Source: Prevotellaceae bacterium
Lineage (GTDB): Bacteria; Bacteroidota; Bacteroidia; Bacteroidales; Bacteroidaceae
DNA length: 9,979 nt
Assembly (NCBI GenBank): GCA_030536165.1
Contig: JAUNQM010000065.1
Span: 1 to 9,979, forward strand
Reading direction: 5' to 3'
Numbering within the stretch: position 1 is the stretch's first letter; every line of letters begins with the position of its first letter. The notes under the pieces are model-generated. The model did no database searches, had not been told where the DNA came from, and saw only the letters and a list, made by a program, of their open reading frames with translations. Positions 6,653-9,979 of the stretch are shown piece after piece. The position numbers were made by a program, and so were the translations under genes.

Positions 6653-7390
6653 TTATTTATTTTCGTTTTCTACTTGTTCTTCTGTTTTGCCGAATCGTCT
6701 CTGTCGCCCTTGATATGCCTTTATAGCCTTGTGAAGTTCTTCCTCATTGAAGTCAGGCCAGAAGGTATCGCAGAAGTATAGTTCAGAGTAAGCAATCTGC
6801 CAAAGCAGATAGTTGGAGATTCTAAGCTCGCCGCCAGTTCTGATAAGGAGTTCAGGGTCTGGCATGAAGTTGGTGGCAAGACGTTTGTCTATCAATTCTT
6901 CGTTGATGTCGTCAGGGTTAATGTTTCCTTCCTTCACATCACGCGCAATGCTCTTTACAGCTTCGTTTATTTCCCACTTACTACTGTAGCTGATAGCTAC
7001 GACCATAGTCATACGGTCATTCTTTGCAGTGTGGTCGATTGTCTCCTGCAACTTCTTCTGTACTGCAGGTGAGAGTCTGTCTATATCACCGATGACACGG
7101 AAGCGTACGTTGTTTTTCATAAACGTCTCTTCTTCGAGTTCGCTGAGCAGCAGTCCCATGATTGCTTCTATCTCAGCTGCCGGACGGTTCCAGTTTTCTG
7201 TTGAGAATGTATAAACCGTCAGGTATTTCACTCCGAGTCTTGTGCACTCGGCTGTAATATCCTTCACTGTCTGCACGCCAGCTGAATGGCCTGCACTACG
7301 TCCGAGACCTCTTTCCGTTGCCCAGCGTCCGTTGCCATCCATAATGATTGCAATGTGCTGCGGTATGCGTGTCATGTCTAACTCTGTCAT
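6653..7390 (-). CDS. uppS: Undecaprenyl diphosphate synthase (cis-prenyltransferase)
   Basis: This 245-residue cytosolic enzyme condenses eight isopentenyl diphosphates onto farnesyl diphosphate to make C55-PP, the precursor of the lipid carrier for peptidoglycan and surface glycans. The substrate-binding signature HIAIIMDGNGRWA (12-24) contains the catalytic aspartate D18 and R22. H35 lies in GHSAG. FSTENWNRP (62-70) and IRTGGELRISN (183-193) are intact, the latter carrying R184, E188 and R190, and E203 is in the SELYF segment. By motif alignment these match D26, R30, H43, R194, E198, R200 and E213 of the E. coli enzyme. The start at 7390 is used; M6 (7375) is an alternative, because many homologues begin just before I-P-x-H. 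The gene sits between the DUF6089 gene and bamA, the usual Bacteroidales order. An octamer repeat array lies 8-31 nt upstream of the ATG. Confidence 0.97.
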   Translation of the reverse strand: MTELDMTRIPQHIAIIMDGNGRWATERGLGRSAGHSAGVQTVKDITAECTRLGVKYLTVYTFSTENWNRPAAEIEAIMGLLLSELEEETFMKNNVRFRVIGDIDRLSPAVQKKLQETIDHTAKNDRMTMVVAISYSSKWEINEAVKSIARDVKEGNINPDDINEELIDKRLATNFMPDPELLIRTGGELRISNYLLWQIAYSELYFCDTFWPDFNEEELHKAIKAYQGRQRRFGKTEEQVENENK

Positions 7391-7397
7391 ATCTTTT

Positions 7398-7421
7398 TTG
7401 CGGTTGTACGGTTATGCGGTT
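7398..7421. repeat. Three-unit octamer tandem array before uppS
   Basis: On the minus strand three consecutive 8-bp units read AACCGCAT, AACCGTAC and AACCGCAA. Each keeps the AACCG core and differs only in the last three bases. The array ends 7 nt before the uppS start codon, so it would lie in the translation-initiation region of uppS within the operon mRNA. It could affect initiation or spacing, or be an inert microsatellite remnant. No hairpin is formed. Confidence 0.6.
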
Positions 7422-7458
7422 TCTATTTTCAAGTTTCTGGCTGCCCCAAACATCAATG

Positions 7459-7486
7459 GTACATTGTAAATGGTAAATGGTACATG
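7459..7486. repeat. Heptamer tandem array, copy 1 (after DUF6089)
   Basis: Four consecutive 7-bp units follow the pattern GTAMATK on the plus strand: GTACATT, two GTAAATG, then GTACATG. The array matches copy 2 (8263-8290) at 27 of 28 positions. It lies 3 nt past the TGA stop of the DUF6089 gene. Looser similarity with copy 2 continues to the left (TGCCC, AAA and AAT blocks from 7442, with one inserted base), suggesting a duplicated element of about 45 bp rather than two independent microsatellites. Confidence 0.75.
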
Positions 7487-7489
7487 ATT

Positions 7490-8164
7490 TCACTGGTTGT
7501 TACACTGTCGGCACTTTGCCATGAAACTATATGTGACATATATTTTCAGTTGCCCGAAGTTGTCTGCGTTCTTGAAGATGCCGTCGCTTTTCACTCCAAG
7601 TGGGTCTTTAGCTCCGTCGATGAAGTCTGACGTTGAGAAGTGCATCATCCATTCTGCACCGAAGTTCACTCGCTCGGCTATCTTATACTTTGCTCCCACG
7701 CCAAATGGAATGCAGAATGCGCCCTTGTTTACTCCCTCGTAATGGATGAATGTGCCACCGATGCCTGCTGTGATGTACGGCACAAGCCTCTGAAGGTGTC
7801 GATAGTCGCCCGACATTCCGTGACGCCAGAAGTTGTATTCAAACATTGCACTCAGGTCGTAGAGCGTGGTCTTACATTCGTAGCCGGCAAACTCTGCAGG
7901 TAAATATCCTTTTGCATCGGCAGCTTTTGCCTTCACGTTTCCGTATGAAAAGTCGGCCTTTATCGCCATCCTTTCGTTAGGCAGATACTTCCACACGGCT
8001 GATACCTGTGGTTGGAATCCTTTGAGAATGCTCTCGTTGAAGTCACCGAGATAATTCCACACACCAAGTCCGCCACCTATTTCCATTCGGTAATAGTCGG
8101 CTTCCTGTGCTGCGACTGTGGCTGCCTGCACGAGAATGGCAATGAGGAAGATTATCTTTTTCAT
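7490..8164 (-). CDS. DUF6089-type outer-membrane beta-barrel protein
   Basis: This 224-residue protein has a signal peptide (1-19, A-T-V-A-A then QEADYY). Its N-terminal strand EIGGGLGVWNYLGDFNES (28-45) fits the DUF6089 family found just upstream of uppS and bamA in many Bacteroidetes. Alternating hydrophobic and polar strands follow, such as LVPYITAGIGGTFIHYEG (127-144), IPFGVGAKYKIAERVNFGAEW (152-172) and QLKIYVTYSF (205-214). They indicate a small eight-stranded-type barrel with a final aromatic residue, F214, so it is probably a client of BamA. A ten-residue tail after F214 holds a C-x-x-C pair (C218, C221). The exact function is unknown; a porin-like or structural role is an inference from fold alone. 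Both flanking gaps carry copies of the heptamer repeat, so this gene sits inside a repeat-bounded segment. Confidence 0.82.
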   Translation of the reverse strand: MKKIIFLIAILVQAATVAAQEADYYRMEIGGGLGVWNYLGDFNESILKGFQPQVSAVWKYLPNERMAIKADFSYGNVKAKAADAKGYLPAEFAGYECKTTLYDLSAMFEYNFWRHGMSGDYRHLQRLVPYITAGIGGTFIHYEGVNKGAFCIPFGVGAKYKIAERVNFGAEWMMHFSTSDFIDGAKDPLGVKSDGIFKNADNFGQLKIYVTYSFMAKCRQCNNQ

Positions 8165-8203
8165 TTATTTTTTTTCTTAGTATGCTTAACTTCGTTATAT
8201 TGG

Positions 8204-8231
8204 AGATCCAGAATCAAGTTCAGGATGACGA
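8204..8231. repeat. Decayed short palindromic element
   Basis: The segment GATCCAGAATCAAGTTCAGG followed by ATGACGA (within 8204-8231) holds an interrupted inverted repeat: CC-A-GAA against TTC-A-GG around TCAAG, with one A-A mismatch. It resembles, from memory, the GATCC(T/C)GAATCAAGTTC(A/G)GGATGACG-type intergenic palindromes dispersed in many bacterial genomes. The mismatch suggests an old, inactive copy. It lies in the 130-bp spacer upstream of the DUF6089 gene. Confidence 0.45.
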
Positions 8232-8262
8232 AAGGCTATGGTTAAATGCCCAAATGAAAATT

Positions 8263-8290
8263 GTACCTTGTAAATGGTAAATGGTACATG
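8263..8290. repeat. Heptamer tandem array, copy 2 (after DUF6242)
   Basis: The same four-heptamer array as copy 1, with one substitution in the first unit (GTACCTT instead of GTACATT). It lies 4 nt past the TAA stop of the DUF6242 gene, nearly the same place relative to a stop codon as copy 1. In this copy the ends GTACC and GGTAC are complementary and could pair as a 5-bp stem around a 15-nt loop. No T run follows, so it is not a conventional terminator. Confidence 0.75.
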
Positions 8291-8294
8291 GCAC

Positions 8295-9674
8295 TTATTC
8301 CTTGAACGCCGTTTGTTCTTCTCTCCAAGCCAGACGATTGATTCTTGCTTTCCACACTTCACCTTCCTTATCAACTATCCAGAGCCACTTATTGGCATCA
8401 ACGGCCATTGTCACTTCTGTGGCAGATGCATTGAATCCCTCAGGTCTCTTGTAGAGTGTTGTGTCTATATTCCACACCATACCGTTGTCGGTGCTGGTAA
8501 GGAAGTTTTCGTTGTTCATTGACACGAGCATGTCGTCATACGCTGTCATGCTGAGGTTGTCTGTGTAAGGCAGTCCGTGGCGCTCGGTGCGTGTCACTAC
8601 TCTTGTCCAAGAGTATTCGTAGCTGTCGGCTCTTTTTTCTATCACCTTGCTCCATACCATTGCATTACGGCAGTCAGACTCGTTCATCAGGTTGCCAGCT
8701 ATGATAATTCTTTCGGTTTCAGCGTTACTTTTCACGCTGGTCACAGCATACGAGAAGTCCTTCTTTGGCAGGAATTCTGCTTCGTCGCTCATAGTGTCGT
8801 CTGCCCATGTTGCGCCGCCGTCGATGGAGTATTTAATCTTGTTATTGCCTATGCCAAACAGCATACTTGAACCTGCTGCAACAAGGTTTTCTATGTCTGG
8901 GGTTGAAACCGTTGCCCATGTCTTTGCATCGGCTGACTTGTAGAGCGTGCCGCTGCTGAACGTATAGAATTCGTTGTTGTATATCACTGTGTTGTTGTAT
9001 GCCTTATCATCGAGGCTTACATTTGCAGTGATGTTCTCCCACTCTCTGCCGTCAGCGGCTGAAGTCTTGTAGATAGTCGTTGCGCCATCTTTCACTCCCA
9101 TGAGGAACATATCGCTACCAAGGCTGTAGAGTTTCTTCTTTTCAAAGGCGATGTTGCTGTTTGAAGTAAGCATTTCCCAGCGCATTGAGTCGCCTTCTTC
9201 CTGGTGAATATTGATTGACACTGTGTATTTGCGACATGCATTAGAGCCGTCTGGGGAATACACGCGGAACTCGATAGGCTTTGAGAAGTCCATTGTGTCT
9301 GCGCTGTTATATGCAAACAAAGTGTCGCCAGAAGTCGGTTTCAGGTATGCTATAACGCCTGAATTATAGGCAGTCACGGTGCAGAGCACCTTATCTGGAT
9401 TCGTCCATTTTGGTAACGAATCAAGGTTCTCGATAATACCGTTGAGATGGTCTATGCTAAATTTGTAATTGCTTGCACTCAGTGTTGATGTGTATGTGCT
9501 GTCACTGCCGTCGGATGCCTGTGTGTGCATTGTGCGGTATATGGTGTTGAGCGTAAAGCTTGAAATCGCCGTGTCACTGCCATAATCAACGTCATCGTCA
9601 TTACCACCAAGGCACGAACAGAGCATGGTTGAAGCCACTACAAGAGTGGCGAAAAAAGAGAAATATTTATTCAT
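8295..9674 (-). CDS. DUF6242-type lipoprotein with Asp-box repeats
   Basis: This 459-residue protein starts with a lipoprotein signal peptide whose lipobox L18-C19-S20-C21 makes C21 the lipidated residue. The following LGGNDDDVDY has an acidic run close to the cysteine, loosely like Bacteroidetes surface-export signals. An N-terminal beta domain (about 35-155) matches my recollection of the DUF6242 family. The C-terminal half reads as a beta-propeller-like domain. It has two exact Asp boxes (S-x-D-x-G-x-x-W) at 283-290 and 394-401, and degenerate ones at 205-212, 247-253 and 434-441. Asp boxes mark turns in BNR/sialidase-type and sortilin-type propellers, but no catalytic residues of a sialidase can be placed, so a binding or structural role is more likely than an enzyme. 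It is the first gene of the operon, directly after the TAAATTTG box, and is followed by the DUF6089 gene after 130 bp. Ligand and partners are unknown. Confidence 0.8.
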   Translation of the reverse strand: MNKYFSFFATLVVASTMLCSCLGGNDDDVDYGSDTAISSFTLNTIYRTMHTQASDGSDSTYTSTLSASNYKFSIDHLNGIIENLDSLPKWTNPDKVLCTVTAYNSGVIAYLKPTSGDTLFAYNSADTMDFSKPIEFRVYSPDGSNACRKYTVSINIHQEEGDSMRWEMLTSNSNIAFEKKKLYSLGSDMFLMGVKDGATTIYKTSAADGREWENITANVSLDDKAYNNTVIYNNEFYTFSSGTLYKSADAKTWATVSTPDIENLVAAGSSMLFGIGNNKIKYSIDGGATWADDTMSDEAEFLPKKDFSYAVTSVKSNAETERIIIAGNLMNESDCRNAMVWSKVIEKRADSYEYSWTRVVTRTERHGLPYTDNLSMTAYDDMLVSMNNENFLTSTDNGMVWNIDTTLYKRPEGFNASATEVTMAVDANKWLWIVDKEGEVWKARINRLAWREEQTAFKE

Positions 9675-9702
9675 TGACTTTGTAAATTTCGCAATTAGGC
9701 TG

Positions 9703-9710
9703 CAAATTTA
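9703..9710 (-). promoter_or_regulatory. Operon promoter -7 box (TAAATTTG)
   Basis: On the minus strand TAAATTTG matches the Bacteroidetes -7 consensus TAnnTTTG exactly. Initiation would fall near 9696, giving a leader of about 21 nt before the lipoprotein ATG at 9674, a typical arrangement in this phylum. The -33 region is poor: a GGTTTTT tract lies about where TTTG is expected, without an exact match. No other intergenic gap holds an equally good -7 box, so this is the best candidate promoter for the whole unit down to the terminator at 153-183. Confidence 0.65.
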
Positions 9711-9979
9711 CGCATAATTACCCGAAAAACCACGTTTTTACAAGCTTTTTTAATTAAATAAATCTTAAAAACTAATTAAATAATCAAAAAATGTGAGTTT
9801 TTTTCGTGCTCGACTTGGTTTTCATGCTTGTTTTTGTGGTGGTGGAAAACATTTCCGAAATTCAGCCCTACCTGATAGGGTCTTTCAAATACACAAAGTA
9901 TGTGCGACAGATAAAAACAAGCGCCATCTTCGTTGTTGATTTATGACTCGTCGTTAATGCTTTCTTTAGTCGTCGCATT
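9711..9979. other. AT-rich intergenic region without a recognisable gene
   Basis: About 270 bp upstream of the operon promoter. It begins with a very AT-rich stretch holding a direct repeat, TAATTAAATAA at 9751-9761 and again at 9773-9783, 22 bp apart. A short hairpin (CCCTA and TAGGG, 9876-9890) lacks a T run. Two small open frames exist: plus strand 9824-9946 (40 codons) and minus strand from an ATG at 9978 (36 codons). Another minus frame enters from the right edge and stops after 13 residues, and could be the tail of an upstream gene. None has support beyond being open. Confidence 0.5.

Noticed and set aside
9876..9890. CCCTA/TAGGG hairpin as a terminator for an upstream gene.
   Set aside because: Only a 5-bp stem and no T run on either strand.
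9824..9946. Plus-strand 40-codon frame whose end (FKYTKYVRQIKTSAIFVVDL) faintly recalls the N-terminal part of LpxD.
   Set aside because: The spacing and preceding motif of LpxD do not fit, the frame stops at once, and no flanking frame continues the homology. Chance resemblance is more likely than a pseudogene.
9868..9978. Minus-strand 36-codon frame starting at 9978, and another minus frame stopping after 13 residues at the right edge.
   Set aside because: Neither has a recognisable motif, start context or enough length. They are mentioned under the intergenic region but not called as genes.
1..9979. CRISPR array, tRNA or rRNA genes, insertion sequence.
   Set aside because: No regularly spaced repeats, cloverleaf-like segments, transposase frames or terminal inverted repeats were found on reading both strands.

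Overview
The window looks like chromosomal DNA of a Bacteroidales bacterium, most likely Prevotella or a close relative. The reasons are the gene content and order (DUF6089 barrel, uppS, bamA, tandem ompH/skp), a C10 (streptopain-like) cysteine protease with a type IX secretion-like C-terminal tail, a lipoprotein with a run of acidic residues after the lipid cysteine, and -7 boxes of the Bacteroidetes TAnnTTTG type. The genus is an inference; no rRNA or marker search was possible.

All eight supported complete genes lie on the minus strand and read from right to left. They appear to form one transcription unit, from a -7 box at 9703-9710 to an intrinsic terminator at 153-183. In order of transcription they are: a DUF6242-type Asp-box lipoprotein (9674-8295), a DUF6089-type outer-membrane barrel protein (8164-7490), uppS (7390-6653), bamA (6589-3953), a first OmpH/Skp chaperone (3923-3405), a secreted C10 cysteine protease (3349-1013), a 54-residue small protein (1003-839), and a second OmpH/Skp chaperone (715-218). 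Left of the terminator are a GC-alternating tract, a second candidate -7 box and perhaps the first codons of another minus-strand gene. Right of 9711 there is about 270 bp of AT-rich sequence in which no gene is recognised.

The core is an envelope-building cluster. UppS makes the C55 lipid carrier for peptidoglycan and surface glycans, BamA inserts outer-membrane barrels, the Skp-like proteins carry unfolded barrels across the periplasm, and the DUF6089 protein is itself probably a BamA client.

The unexpected part is the block 839-3349. A signal-peptide-bearing zymogen protease and a small protein starting 9 nt after its stop codon sit between the two Skp paralogues, which are usually adjacent in Bacteroidales. 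The small protein is the best candidate for something undescribed.

The spacers around DUF6089 also carry short repeats. A 28-bp array of four heptamers occurs twice, each copy 3-4 nt after a stop codon. There is also a three-unit octamer array before uppS and a decayed palindromic element before DUF6089.
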